The translations under genes and the position numbers were made by a program. Positions 7,342 to 20,800 of a stretch of DNA of 64,000 nucleotides are shown one piece after another. The notes below the pieces were generated by a model. The model was not told the origin of the DNA and made no database searches. It saw only the letters and a program-made list of their open reading frames with translations. Source of the stretch: Symbiodinium kawagutii (Eukaryota; Sar; Dinophyceae; Suessiales; Symbiodiniaceae); the NCBI GenBank assembly GCA_009767595.1, contig VSDK01023736.1:54769-118768 (forward strand), given 5' to 3'. Numbering within the stretch: position 1 is the first letter of the stretch; every line of letters starts with the position of its first letter.

Positions 7342-9500
7342 CTCAGTGTCTTTTCTGGCTCCTTGCTAATGCCTTGCTTGTTTCTTCTTGGTTGACTGCC
7401 TATGCCTATTGTTGCTGTCTTGCCCACTGATTGTTTCGCTACCCGTCTGCTTGGTACATCTTGGTACTTGGTCGCTTGCTTCATCGGTTGGTTGGTTGAT
7501 CGGCTGGCTCGTAGGCTGGTGGATTGGCTCGTGGATAGGTCGGTTGAATGATTCTGTTATGTTTCGTTGATCGCTCAGCCTGTTTGAAAGCAAATCCCAC
7601 TTGTGGAAATTATGTTAAATGAGTGCAGTGATCAGGGTGAGTGTGGCAATTCTATTCAAGCAGTTGGTGTTCTATCCTTTCTCAATCATCCAGAGGAAAA
7701 AGTAACTGGCAATATCAACATATTCGCTCAGGTTCTTCATATTTTCTGAGTTGTTGCTGAACTTGCCCACATGCCAAGCCAGAAACCACAATGGATTCAA
7801 TTACTGTACTTGGCCTGACGAAGCTACACGGAAGTGCGCACACTGCAACCAACCCTTGACAACATGTGACTTTATATCATTAATATCTCCGGTAGTTGCC
7901 GGTGGTCATGTAGGATAGTGACACCCTCATCGCTCTTTTAGTTTCCAACTACACTTTTTTCTGCGTCATCGCATGAATGAGATCAACATGTGTAATATGG
8001 TCACAGAGTGATCCCCAAAGAATATCAAAGAATTCCATGGCTCCCTGGCTCCCTAAGAATTACCAAGTCTGGAGTCCATAAATGGTCACATGTGAAGTGT
8101 ATGTAGATTCATGAAATCTCAGTTTGTGATATAGGTATCCGAAAATGGGGGTCACTGGACATGTCAAACCCCTATACCTCTTGTGAGCATACCACCAAAA
8201 GTGAATAGAATAATTAGTCGAGGATCGAGCTGTTTTTTGCCTACCTTTTTTGGGTAAATTGGTTTTGACACACTCACACACACACACACGGGTTTTTGTC
8301 ACACAAGGGATGTAGTGGTGCATTCCCAAAATTTTAGTCTTCCTCGTTACACATTTATCATTGTTGGATGATTTTGGGGTAACCCCCAGCAAATGTCTCC
8401 CATTTATGCATATCTGGTTTCAACCCCTATACGAATTATGAATCAACCAACCAACTATCCCAAATATTGAGGTCAATGTACAACAAATGCTTAAAACCAG
8501 CAACTAGTTGTTGTTCAGCCATTATTGTTGGTGATTATCCCTCATGATTTCTCTAACTGTCCGTGATTGTTATGACGTCATAACCCCTTTATAACCCCTA
8601 AATTAAATTGACTACTCTTAATGGTTACAGCCCCTATAGAATCCCTAAAAAACCACCGAATGACCACAAAATCCACGCAAATGAGGCACTGAAAGCTGCA
8701 TAATCTCCGCCACGCGTGAAGGGTCGCGGCGGGCATTTTTGCCGTCAGCCCCTGACGGTCGAAACGGCTTTGGAATCGGAGTTATTGGCTGATGATAGTG
8801 GCTAGGGAAATGGTTCATAGTGGCTAGTAGATGCTAATAGATATCAATGCCAATACCGTTTAATCGTGATTAATTGCCACTAAATAAGCAATGGTATTGG
8901 CTGATTCTTGCTGACTGTTGTCTGATTGGCTGATTGTTGGCTACTATCGGTCCACGCTTGGTTCACTATCGGTGGATCATTGGTTGGTGATTGGTTGATT
9001 ATTGGTTGATTCTTGGCTGATCATTGGCCGAGTGCTGGTTGGTTCATTTTGCCCAGCCATGTTCAGTGGTTGACACACGTGGAAGCTGTCAAAACCCAAC
9101 CCGATCGGCATCCCAAAACAGTGGAGGTTCTGATACGTGGCCTGTAATTAAGTTGTTTGGGCGTTGGTATTGGCCCAGGGGATGAGCTTTCTTGGCCTTC
9201 CCATCAAACCGTGCTCATGATCCCACATCATGAGCTCGTTCCATGCTTAGCTGCTTGAATCTGCTTGGGTTGTCTGTACGGAAACCTACGATGCCGTCGA
9301 TGCTTCATACGGATTCAGGATTGAAAAATGCTCACTGGGCTGATTGCCCTTCTCATGGTCTCCAGTGATGGTGAGATTAACCAATCCAACTTGGCAGTAC
9401 CGTATACTGTACCTTTGACTTTGCAAGGATGCAAGCATGATGTCCTGCAGTAATGCAACTATAAGATACGTACGCATGCACCTATGCACTTTTGCAGGTA
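7342..9500. other. Mostly intergenic or intronic; one weak minus-strand exon candidate
   Basis: An (AC)n run sits at 8269-8290. A GC-rich patch at 8697-8751 reads on the minus strand as ADGKNARRDPSRVAEIMQ after an AG acceptor (ACCGTCAG|G) and could be an upstream exon of the second KH gene. The rest is TTGGTTGATT-type low-complexity DNA with no supported gene. Confidence 0.3.
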
Positions 9501-9510
9501 CAATTAGTCT

Positions 9511-11373
9511 GAAAGTCTCCGCGAAACTTCTGCACCAAATCGATCGAGCAGCATTGCTGCCAGTGGTTGAATCAATGCAAGAATCGCAGAATTGGTGGGA
9601 CATTACCTGGGATCTGCCTTGAACATCCTTGAACCCTACAAGCCACGGCCAAAATCGTCGAAACCCCTGGGTTTCCCAGTTTTTTCACGCGTTTCTCGTT
9701 GCCAGAGCTGGCCTTCTCCATCGGTCTTGTTGCGCGACATGCTGTGCTTGGACGCGAAACTCAGTGCAAATCAGAACCGGTGAACCCATCGTGTTCAAAC
9801 ATCTGCCATTATCTGCCAAGCAAGGAATGAATACAACTCTGGGAGTAGCAGTGATGGAAGGAATCAATGATTCAAACTCTGCCAATTGTGTTGGAATTAA
9901 TCTGAGATTGGTCTTGATTGCATCTCCAACATAGGCACCAGCCCTAGGAGTAGCTACACCCAACTGTGCTTCTGGGAACCCCCGGGGTGGGTTCATATGA
10001 GTTTTTGGATAGTTGATGTGTGTCCCATGACACTGCTATTCCTAATGACATACCTGATGAACAGTCAGTTTATATGCATACTGCTTGCCATGGACAATGG
10101 TAGACTAATGTAGACTACTTGTCAGATGGGCAGCCCACCAGTGCGAATCAAGGGAAGCTGACCCTGGATGACTTTGGAACCTATCCAGAAAACAAAAGCA
10201 GTATTCACCAGCACATCCAGGAGTGGTTTATTGTGGGCTCCCCCGGAAGAACAAGTCTTCTGCTCGAGAAGCTTCAATCTGTACTGAGTTCCTTTCATGC
10301 TGCCGCTCAGATAGGTTGGACCCATCATCCTAAGAATCGCTACCAGTCATGCGGAGGGTCCTTTCTGTGTCATCCTGTCCCGTTAAGTTTCGCTCATCTT
10401 CGCCCAGCGACATGTCCACAGTGGGCATAGTCCATTCTTCCTTCTGAAAGAGGCTGTCAACAGCTTCTCTTGCCTGTCCAGCAAATCTCTCTGCTAACAT
10501 GAGTTTCCGCCAAGATAGGGAACTCTAAAGAGATATCCTAAGTGTCACTTGACATGGGAGCTACAAACAACATGAATGTAGCAAAGTAGCAGCTGTTACC
10601 ACTCCGATCCATTGCACTCGATTCTATCTTTTCCCCAATGCACCTCGTGGACAGCATCCGGCGCTCCGGACAGAATCAGTTTCAAGTGCTCCTGAGAAAC
10701 AAAGGCGGCACGGACAAGTGATCACAAATTGGTGTTCTCTATGTTCCTTTGCGGTGTCTTGGATCTCTCTAACCGCCAAGACCAAGCAAACGTCCCGGGT
10801 TCTCTACTGGTAGTGCACACTCAGGGTGACCACCTTGAAGAAACATAACACACAACACACCATGTCCTCAGTTTCTGTCAGTGCAACACTGCCGTGCCTT
10901 GTTGATTTGAGCGGTGACGAGATGTCGAAAGTTGATCCTGGGTCGCTGGGGTGACCAGATATCCACGTTATCGCTTGCAAATCCCTGCGTTGCCTTGCGA
11001 CTCGTAAGCTGGCCCCCAAACATCGGTAAAAAGCTCAAAAATTGAAGGTCGAAACACACGCATTTTCCGATCTATTATTTGTACTGTATTGATGTTGGTC
11101 TTTTTCTGGGCTTCAGAGCATTTCAGAGCGTTTGGGGCTGGAACCTATGCATATTTCATCCGGTTTTTGGCATCACATCATGTACCTAGGTTCTGGGATG
11201 AGCCGTGGGACAGTACAAGCCACTAAATTTTGATCAAATGTTCCCGCAACGCTTCCCAGCAGGGCAAAATGGAGTGCTTTGGTAAATGGGGTGCTTTCGT
11301 TCTGATGCCCATCAAATTCATGCCTCCCAAAAATTGCTTGGTGGTGGCGGAGCATGACATACCCGGATCCCAT
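9511..11373 (-). other. Cluster of unassigned exon-like stretches, probable 3' continuation of the gene at 12139-16390
   Basis: Several minus-strand stretches read like protein and sit after AG acceptors. Near 11373-11190 the phase that follows the 12.2-kb exon gives NLMGIRTKAPHLPKH. 10980-10863 gives ITWISGHPSDPGSTFDIS before a GT. 10300-10180 gives NKPLLDVLVNTAFVFW. 9950-9690 gives GDAIKTNLRLIPTQLAEFES. About 9600-9511 gives SAILALIQPLAAMLLDRF and then RRLSD and a stop, a plausible C-terminus. Frames and borders are uncertain and no family is recognised. Confidence 0.35.
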
Positions 11374-12138
11374 CTCAATATAGGCATGGGTTTATAGACA
11401 CGGCCTTCTTTTCAAGTCACCATCAGCATTTCTGTAGTGAAACTTGAGTGCGTGAACATCTCAATGCCAAGATGGATGTATTCAACTCGATCACCCCAAC
11501 CATTAATATCAACTATCATCAATGATCAAACCCACAAATCCCGGACGTGGTCTTGTGATTTGTGGCAAAGTCAATGAGTCAATGAGGTGCTTGATTTAGC
11601 TTGGTGAATCAACCCTCCCTCCTGAGGTTACCCAGATCTTGGTGCAAATTGATCCTAATCCTGGCATGGTGCAAATCCCAATCCTGTCATGGCGGCAAGG
11701 GAATCTGATAGCTTCGGTGTCAGGACATGTCCTTGCGCTCTTACACTCTTATGGTCTTGTTGGGGTCTGATTCAGAGTCCAAGTGCTGAGGTTCTCAGGA
11801 CCTCTCGAGGAGGTTGGCAAAATCTTATTATCTGGATTTGCTAAGAAATGGAATGATTTTTACAATTATCTTATCATTGTGCTGGTGACTACATGTCATG
11901 ACATATCATATTATCTCTTATCAGTATTATTATCTGGTTCATGCTTTTGCTGGTGACTGTATGTCACATATCACGACATGGGTGCTGCTGGCTTTTGAAC
12001 AATAGCCCCCGTCCACATCACAAAGACATGACTTTACCGTAGATGGCTCAGACCGTAGGGGATCCTCCATGACATGTATAGTAGTGCATCAGGTTTCATA
12101 CTCACCAACTAGGCTTGGACTGGATCACACTGCATGAC

Positions 12139-15100
12139 CTCTCCCCATTGCCAAGCATCAACTTTGGAAAGCGTTCCTTCCCCAACGCAGAGACTTTCTC
12201 CAGCTGCTCCTTTTGCAAATGGACCTGTCGGCTGATCGGCACTAGCCACTTGCGAAGCTTGGGAATGCTACCATAGTCCTGCTGTGAGGTTCCCTTTTGG
12301 CGATGAAACCATGCACCTCTCCTGCCTCTCGTGGGACAAGCATTTCGATACTGTTGGCATATTTCCACAAAGAATTATGATAGTGACAATGACAATGATG
12401 GTCATGAATCCTCGATCTCCAAAGTATCTCAATGGTCATGCCCCAGACCAATATTGTGTCTGCCCTCAAGGATTTCTGAGGTCCGCCTCATGTGTCACAA
12501 AGGTACTCAAGAAAGCTTGGAGATCTTTTCGAGCATTCGACACAACCTCGGGCGCCAGCATCAGATTAGTCCATGGCTCTGTGAACTCGACATGTGCATA
12601 GGATATCATAGGATCATGATCTCCAACGGGCAAGGAGAAGGACCCCATGAGAACTGGAAGGAACTGGAAGGAACTGGAAGGAACTGGAAGGAACTGGAAG
12701 GACCTCGAAGGATCTGGTTGTTTTCAAACCTGGAATCTCACGCCCAATCCATCTGAAACACTCGGCATAGGCTACAACGAGTATCATTGAGATGGTGAAT
12801 GTACGATTATTGATCCACATGTTCAGATCATTGCGTCACTTTCGACTAGCCAACAGTGCAGATTGAACCCTTTGCCGATCAATCATTCGGTCAGTCCATG
12901 ACATCACTAAATTCCATGCACGGCAACACTAAGGCACAATGCAAAAAAGTGATTTAGAAAATGTTCATTTGACGAAGTTCTTACAGTGAACGTACATGAA
13001 TATGGACAAAAAACATATGGCTGTGGGTTCAAACCCTGCACTTCTGGTGAAGATCGTAAAAAATGACCTGAATAGTCGAACAGTTGGGACGCTCACCTAC
13101 CATTTCTGGGTGGTGGTTGGTCATGACGAGTCATGACTGCCGTGGAGTCCGTCATCGCCCCCAAGGCGCCACTCCGGCAGCGACTGCTGAGCTACCGAGA
13201 ACATGCCCGACAGAATGATCTTCTTCTCTGCTGCTTTCACCTGGCATGTGTCGATTTGCATGCGAAACAACAAACAATCTTAATTGTTTTGTTATTTAAT
13301 TAAATATTGTGGTTTGTTATTTAATATTCAAACCAGTATGGTTATTATGATGCAATGGTTATTTTGGCTTGTCATTTAAGCACCAGAAAGTCATGTTTTG
13401 TTATTTAACTATGATGGTATTCTGGGTATTTGACTCAGCCGTGGTTACTCTTGTTGTACAAGTATTGATGGCTTTTTGTAATTGTCCATGGTTGTCTAAA
13501 TGATTATCATTTGGTTGTTATCACATTTTTATGTATCAATGGTTTGCCAACTAAGTATTTTCAAACTAATCATCAAATAATATCAATGTATGATTAGTAA
13601 ATATGTAATAAAGGTTATTTGATGTTATTTGATATCATCAAGCAATGATAAATAATCAAATCATCAAATAATTTGGCCTTAATTAACGATGCTCAACTAA
13701 CTAAGTTGATCATACCATGAATATGATTTATTCGTCAAAGCATTGATAAATGCACATGTCACATGAAATGATACAAATGGATATGCACATGAAATGATAT
13801 AAATGGAAGGGAAGGCACATGAACTGATATATATATATATATATTATGGATGTAAATGGAATATGTAAATCTTTGAGTCACTTGGAGTCACTCTGGGTCA
13901 CCAACGGCTGTTGGAAAAGTTCATCCCAGCGGAAGGTCCCCTTGCCGCCATCATGAGCCATCAACCATCGTGAACCGCAGCGAAGTTAAAGCCCGGAAAA
14001 CATCCGGGATGATCATTCCATCAAATGGTGAATGGAACCACTCATATCATAAGAAGTGTTGCTATAGTGAATTTATAGTGAATTTATGGTGAATGATCAT
14101 TCCATCAAATGGTAACTGTACTCACTTGACTTGACTTGACTTTGACTGCTGTTGGCAGTGCCCGCCAGCTAATGTAACCACTCATATCATAATAAGTGTT
14201 GCTATAGTGAATTTAGAGTGAATGATCATAAGTAAAAAGTGCTTATAACTTATAACCGAATACTATAACCATCTATAACCCACTTACACCATCATGAATT
14301 AGCCATCAGCATCGATCAATCAGCTTGAAGTACCATCCCTCGTGGTGAACAGCCATGGTTCGACCATCACGCCCCATGGTGAAACCATCGAGGCTTCCAC
14401 CCGCCTGGACTCGAACGCGAGTTCGATTCCGCACCTCAGGGTGATGGTCAAGCGGCCCCGCTGAAAGACCGGTTGTGATCTATCATTTCGATTCATTTGG
14501 TACTAGATGCACTTTATGGATATTGATAATGGGTGGGTACGTCATCAAAAAAACAATTGTCAGGATCAAATATTGGTCAATGAACAAGAACGTTGGTTGC
14601 ACATATAAATATTGCCTACAAAATGTTGCAAATATTCTAATACATGATCATTTTGAAGGTTACATACATCACGAAAAGGAACAAACACCCGATGTTTGTG
14701 AACAAGCAACCCTCCAAACAACCCGGACTTTGTGGAGTTCCACCCCCAGCATGCTAGCAGACCAGTTGATTCCTGGGATCCCGGCCTCTTCCAAAACCGA
14801 GGGTGTGCCGTCTGCAGCTTTGGCAATAAATACATGAAACGGCACCCCGCTTGGCGTCGTGAATTCCTCTTCAGGCTCTCACCAGGTGCATCAGGGTGGA
14901 TCGGTGCAAAGGCTATCTCCATGCAGAAAATGGCTTAAAACATCTTAAAACAGCATAAAACAGCTACTTGTTCTGAAACAGGTCGCAGTTGTTTGATGGT
15001 TTTTGTGCTTTCAAATGCTTTTGAAACTGCTGCGAGAAGTGGCTCCTCATCGACTTTCAATCCGAAGATATACTCCTGCAGCTGTTTCTTTGCCTGGCCA

Positions 15101-16390
15101 AGTGCCCTTCAAGTCTCCATGGTTCGCCAGGTGTGCCAACTTCGCTGCCAATTGGACTGCCACAACAGTGATAGCATATCCATGTTCGTAATGTGCGCTT
15201 TCTGAATATGGCATTGACCATTCTGTTTATGTGTTCGTTGAGCATCACCAACTTTGCTAAGCCCTTGGTGCAAGCTTGTGATCGAATACGAAGATTGGAT
15301 AACTACTGTTATTTTGTGATTTCTTAGATACATCTTTCACCAGCAAAGCATTGGACTCGACTGCCAAGGTGCAAGGTTAACTTGATGAGAGTCGTGGCCT
15401 TGTATCAGCCTTGGAGATGCAAATGCAATCTGCTCATGTCATCTGCTTCACAGGCCGCTATCTGAATATGGAAAATGAGGCGCAAGATGGCGCAAGCAAA
15501 AAGGCAACAGGATGATAATTCATGGGCTGAGAGATTTTGCCGTCGTGCAGAGGAAAACTTGCAAGGGTGCACAAGTGCCAGGGTGCATCACGGCCAGGAT
15601 AGCAAATGGTTAATTAACAGTAATAGTGGTTAAGCGATGGTTGATCAACCAATGGTTGGCAAAATTCACAGGACGCTTCCGACTGTCTAAACAGGTATGC
15701 TGATCCACCTGCAAGTTCACTGCCCAGCCAAACATCTTCCAAAAATCATCCAACACAATCGGTTGAAATGGGCGAGTGGCTATGCCCAACAGTTTGCTTG
15801 ACATAGGTAAGCGTTAGTGATACGAACCAACCAGGGATTCCACATGTTGATACAACAGAAAAAGGCAAATGTGTTCCAGACTCTGAGGCTTCATACTGCA
15901 AGAGGTACAGGAAACAAGATGGGATCAAATGATCAGGCCATGCGAACTGAGGACTTCCGGAGGCCCACATCCAAATCCAAAACATCAAGGAGAACAGCAA
16001 CCGGGTTCCCCGATGCTAATGTTGCACGAATTGAGATTTGCCGGTTGTAAAAAAACACAAGTCCTGGTTGGTGTCTCGGATCAAGGACTCAAACTCACCC
16101 ATGATGGCATGCTGCCTGCAGAAAATCATGGCTCTCATGGGAGGTCACTTGCCAATTGCAAAACGCATGGACTGGTAGCCCCAACACACCAGAAGTCACC
16201 AATATTTGGCACCGCACCAAAGTCCAACCATCCAACCATGCAACTGACATACGAACCAGCCAACCGGCCGGAACCAACCACTGGTTACAGATGCGAATCG
16301 CCTGCCCAGCCATGATCCAAGTAGCACAGTCTCTGTACCTTGTTGTGTCAGCCGAGCGCCACAAGCTTGTTGGATCGCCTGGAGTTTCTC
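12139..16390 (-). CDS. Multi-exon gene of unknown function (eight exons resolved)
   Basis: Exons 5'-3': 16390-16339, 15779-15709, 15093-14968, 14875-14729, 14460-14401, 13240-13196, 12576-12507, 12278-12139. Phases agree from the first to the sixth exon (1, 0, 0, 0, 0 at successive borders) with AG acceptors and GT donors; the later borders are less sure. Typical peptide stretches are EKLQAIQQACGARLTQQ (KH-like GXXG helix end), FQPIVLDDFWKMFGWAVNLQ, EEPLLAAVSKAFESTKTIK, GVPFHVFIAKAADGTPSVL, RGRLTITLRCGIELAF, VVSNARKDLQAFLS and LRKWLVPISRQVHLQKEQL. I do not recognise a family. It lies downstream of the KH gene on the same strand; one possible donor at the end of that gene (before 17788) would put this first exon in phase, so both may be one transcript. 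Confidence 0.6.
12651..12701. repeat. (GGAACTGGAA)n minisatellite
   Basis: Five 10-bp units in tandem, ending in a diverged GGACCTCGAA copy. They lie just upstream (on the minus strand) of the exon 12576-12507. Confidence 0.9.
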
Positions 16391-16488
16391 CTGGCACACC
16401 ATGCGCCGCGGTTTAAAAATATCGAGGATGAATCATGGTTATAATAATGATCAATAACAATGATTTACAAAACAAACGTCATAAAGAC

Positions 16489-16582
16489 GGACCAGGGAGG
16501 AGTCGAACCTCCACAATCATGCTTGTCAGCAAGCGTCTTGACGCTCAATGAAGCAACGCCACACCCATTGGGCAACTGGTCC
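16489..16582 (-). tRNA. tRNA-like gene or tRNA pseudogene, anticodon not assignable
   Basis: On the minus strand a perfect 7-bp acceptor stem (GGACCAG with CTGGTCC) encloses a perfect T arm GGAGGTTCGACTCCTCC, which also fits the Pol III B box GGTTCGANNCC. The A-box region TTGCCCAATGGG has one mismatch and allows a 3-bp D stem (GCC/GGC). The total is 94 nt, too long for a class I tRNA. The anticodon region cannot be folded normally: a TGCT/AGCA stem leaves a loop of 28 nt, and two hairpins (AGCGTC/GACGCT and GCTTG/CAAGC) compete. It could be an intron-containing tRNA, a class II tRNA with an odd variable arm, or a SINE-like relic. A TTTT lies about 15 nt downstream. Confidence 0.5.
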
Positions 16583-16929
16583 TGCAAGCTTGTATATACC
16601 ATTCAATCAATTTTGCGAAGCAGGCCCAGCTTTGTTCTGAGGAGCGGGTTGCATGGCATGTCATCAGCCCCGAACAGCCGCAGTTATTCAGCCAAAATCA
16701 GAAGATATCATCATGCAAATTCTGAACTATTGCGAGCGGCCATCCTTCTTTGTTGTGAAGCCAATAAAATTCAGTATCGCAAATACCCTGCGTACAGTAT
16801 ATTTCCCAACGTCTACCCGTTAAATTACCCAAATCTGGGTATTGCAAATATTCTAATTCAAGTGTTTCAGCTGATTTGACTTCATCTCGAAATGTCCAGC
16901 AATCATATCAAACAATCCAGCAATCATTT

Positions 16930-17014
16930 TCCAGTTGGTGGTTTCAACCCCTCCGAAAACTATGCTAGTTAAATCTGGTGGAAATGAATCATGTGAATCG
17001 AACCACCAACTAGT
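16930..17014. repeat. Inverted-repeat element, family B, copy 2
   Basis: Arms CAGTTGGTGGTTTCAACCCC and GAATCGAACCACCAACTAG are complementary; about 85 bp. Best preserved member. Confidence 0.75.
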
Positions 17015-17685
17015 AGGTGTTTAACTATTCTTGTTGTTTCTCATTCCATATTCTTAAGCAATATTAGTGGTTGTCCCTTTTCCAACCCGTTAACCACTGG
17101 TTCTTGGTTCCTAAACCCAACAGAAAACCCTACATATATAACAACTTGTTATGTGTGTATAAATGAAAAGTAAATAAGTCAATATATATATATATGTATG
17201 TATGATATGTACTAACCCTACGTAAATCACAAACCCTATAAAACCCTTATATGGAGTCATGAAGGGATCATTGTCAACCCTCATGCGAGAGAGATCAAGA
17301 ATCTGGGTGATTGTCGCTGCCATGGTAAAAGGGTGTTTCCAGCGTGAAGAAACCATACCCCGTCAGCACCGCCCGCGCGATGAACGCAGCGACAGCTCCT
17401 TCTCCAATGATTGGCAAATGGCATGACCTGTGCTGATTTCCACCTTCACCATGGGTTGACTCTCACTGTTGCCTCGGTAGCCAAAGGTTTCACTTTAGAC
17501 ACCTGGTTTCGTTGGTGGAGTGGGTACCTAAGCACTGGCGAAACATGGCAACGGCATTGCCTTCGAACCACGGAAAAAAAAGGCTGTAGCTCACCATTCA
17601 AACACAGGGATCGTTGTCAGTCTGCCATCTTGGCTGTGACCTGGCTTTTCCAATTGAGTAGTTCTGTCGTCCATGGGTTCACATT

Positions 17686-17788
17686 TGGGTGTTTCTCAAA
17701 ATAGGGTACCCCCTCGAATCATCAACTATAAAGCTTTTTAGTAATATACCAACCATCTTTTGGGCTCCCTATCTTCAGAAACCACCAA
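17686..17788. repeat. MITE family A, copy 1
   Basis: Ends GGGTGTTTCTCAAAATAGGG and CTTCAGAAACCACCAA. Its right edge abuts the coding frame of the minus-strand exon at 17.8 kb, where its GTGGTTTCTG could serve as a donor. Confidence 0.85.
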
Positions 17789-17814
17789 TTCATTGATCCG
17801 TTGCCCGCTGAAAC

Positions 17815-20800
17815 CCTTCAACCATGCTTTGAGGCCAGCACCATACCCATTCGCACTGTATCCGTTGTACAAGTCGTCCTGTGGACCATTTGCAAAGGGT
17901 GCGGGCTCGCAGCCATGGGCATGCTGCAAAAAAAAATGACATTTCAGGGAAGCAATGGAACCGTTCAGTTTCGGCCAGTTCATATAATCAATTCATATCA
18001 ATTCATAAGATGATCTGGGTGTTTCTCAAGTCATAGGGGTACCCCCAGTATCATCCTGCATATGAACCATTTCTCGTAATCAACCTTCCCTTCTTGGGGT
18101 GCCTTAGTGTAAGAAACCCTCATATGGTTGGTATATCCCCTGTTGTTGTTAGTGTCTATCCCATGCTATCAACCATCATTTTGAGAAACCCCCATTTGTT
18201 GGTGAAGCGTCTTGGAACATGGTGAAGTTCTATGGTTGGAAGCTGCCGCCACCGTGTCGGTGCGAACCAACAGACCGACACCTGGTTGGGCTGTCGTGGT
18301 GGACGGACCCGAACGAGGTCCTGTACCTGATGCACACGGCAGGTGCACAATATGAATGGTGAATGGCTGATGGATCTGGAAAAAAAATGTGGTTTAATGT
18401 GGCTTACCTATCTTGATTACGGTGGTGAATGGTAGTTTGATTAAGATCCATTAATCATTCATTTCTGCGGAACAGCAAACATGACTTTCATTTGTCATGA
18501 ATGGTTGATTGACTCGGAATGTTCATCTTTGGACGGGAGATACCACCATGGAAATATTCAGTTTTCACTGTCGTTTAATCATCCAACCACTGTTTAAGTT
18601 TCAACAGGAGGATGGTCAAACTGATTCCAAATACATGCAAACTGATGTAAACCACAAAAAACACCTTGAATCCTAAAGCTGTTCACTCTATGATCCTTTT
18701 GATGAACATCCATTCTGTCTGAGCCCATGGATCAGCCTGGTATGTAGGGCTATCCATGCATCTCCATGAACCTACAAGTACCAAGGATATTTGGTGAGAA
18801 ATGAGCAAAATCACTTGGCAGCGTGCAATACACCTAAAATATCCTCATGCATATTCATATACATCATGCATCTAATATATTATATTACGTATATATGCAC
18901 ATGTATATAGTATATACACTCATATTCTGACCCGTCAAAAGTGATGCGCCCTATCCCATCCTGTGATGCGCTCAACATGCGAACAGGTATTCCCATGATA
19001 TATGTTGTGTAACTTTTGATCATCTCCAGGGCAGAAACATACAATCGGGAAGGTTAGCGGCTTGCGGAACTGTGTAAATCCAGATGTGTAAACATATGGT
19101 GGTTTCTCAAAATGGGTGACCCCCCAAGTCCTCCAATCGTAGTCATTTATAGTCTATAGTAGTAAGCCAACCATTTTCGGTATATCCCTCATTTTGAGAA
19201 ACGCCCATAGGCTTTTATGCTTGCCGCTTCGCACTCAGTGCCCGCAATTTGCAGTTTCAGCAACACCACGACTGGTAAAGTGAGGTACATGGGGTTTCTC
19301 AAAATAGGGGCACCCCGTTCCCCAAAAGGGTTGCTTAATGATCACTACAAATGGTTCAAAAAGGGTAAAGAAGGATGATTTGGGGGTATCCCCATTCTGA
19401 GAAACCACCACATCTCACCCAAAAGGATGTACATGCTAATTCACACCTGTCTTTATGCATCACTTCAGAGTTGACATGGACTCTCGGAAATTTTTCTAGA
19501 TGGGAAACGGGCAACATGCATCCTTCATTCATCAACCTGAAAGAGATGTTGAAATCGTCAGCATTCGTCAGCTAAGCAGCTAAGCAATGGGGAAGGGTCA
19601 CTTTTGAGGGGGGCGCAGCTGGGGTTCGGATAAACTTACTTGGTGCATGCAATGAAATGAAGCAATCTGGTCCCTTAAAATTGTGGAAAGCCTCACATGG
19701 CCCAGCAACTGCCCACCTTGCGCTCTGCTTGCCGGCGGCCGCGTGAGGCTCCAAAAATCAAGAGGCGTTCCTGTGCAACGCGAAATCTCCAGTGGAATTG
19801 TTCAGACCTGGAAACGGAATCACCTGAAAGAAATAGTTAGAGACAGCTTGCAATCCCATGTAGGGTGTACCTGGGATGCTCACAGAAGAGGATGTACATG
19901 CAATACAAGAAGATATCCCTTGGATCTGGGTACATCTTCTCTTTTTCAGAGCCAACGGTATCACTTGCGGGGTGGTGAGTTGATCACCGCCGCCTGAACT
20001 CCCATTTTTTAGATCTCCCAACGGCCTCGAATTCAAGCTCTTGAAAGTATAGACTTGCAATCATGGGATCACCTATGAAGTGAATTCCAACTCTATCAGC
20101 TGATCATTCAACTAATTTGACCAGTACATGAATTATGTGGTCTTTCGTAGTGAAAGAAGCTGGGGAATGATCAACAGCTCATGGGGCTGTCCATCCACAT
20201 GGATACCCGCCCTTCCCATAGAAATGAGCGTTTACAGAAACCACCGTGTCTTGTTGAAACCACCCACTTTTTGGTCGTGAAATTGGTCGATCCCAACCAA
20301 GTCTGCTGATTGTTGGTTGGTAGCGCCACCATCCCCTACCCACGCAATAGGCCAGGGCAAACCCCTATGCAGGATGAGCGGCTGAAGAATCCACATCACC
20401 CTCGAGGAAGCAGAAAGTCTCCGTCTGATGCTCGATGTCCCTCAAAGTTGTGCCTTTCAAGTCAGCAAGGCAGGGCCATGTATTGGTTTCATGAACAAAT
20501 ATCGGGAATGTCCACTCGTAGTTCGGAGTTTCGAGATGTTTCAAGTCCTCATGGTCCCTGAGTGCTTATGGTCCTTGACCCCGCATCCTGACGGCTCCTA
20601 ACACCACCAACCACCAGTACTTTGAGTCAGTGGCGAAGACATCCTACATGAGTGCAACGGCCTCTGATGACACACACACACACAATTCGTAAGATTTGTC
20701 ATTGGGCGCTGGATGAAGACGGATAGCGTCTTTGCAACAAGAAAGATGTGTTGGGGTAAACCTGTGCAATATTAGTATGGGTGCGGAAGTAGTTTCTTTA

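Noticed and set aside
14401-14460. tRNA B-box-like palindrome GGACTCGAACGCGAGTTCGA
   Set aside because: It lies inside an in-phase coding exon and no acceptor stem or A box surrounds it.
18220-18342. Protein-like plus-strand stretch (WWTDPNEVLYLM)
   Set aside because: Antisense to the minus-strand exon 18326-18282, which joins its KH neighbour in phase.
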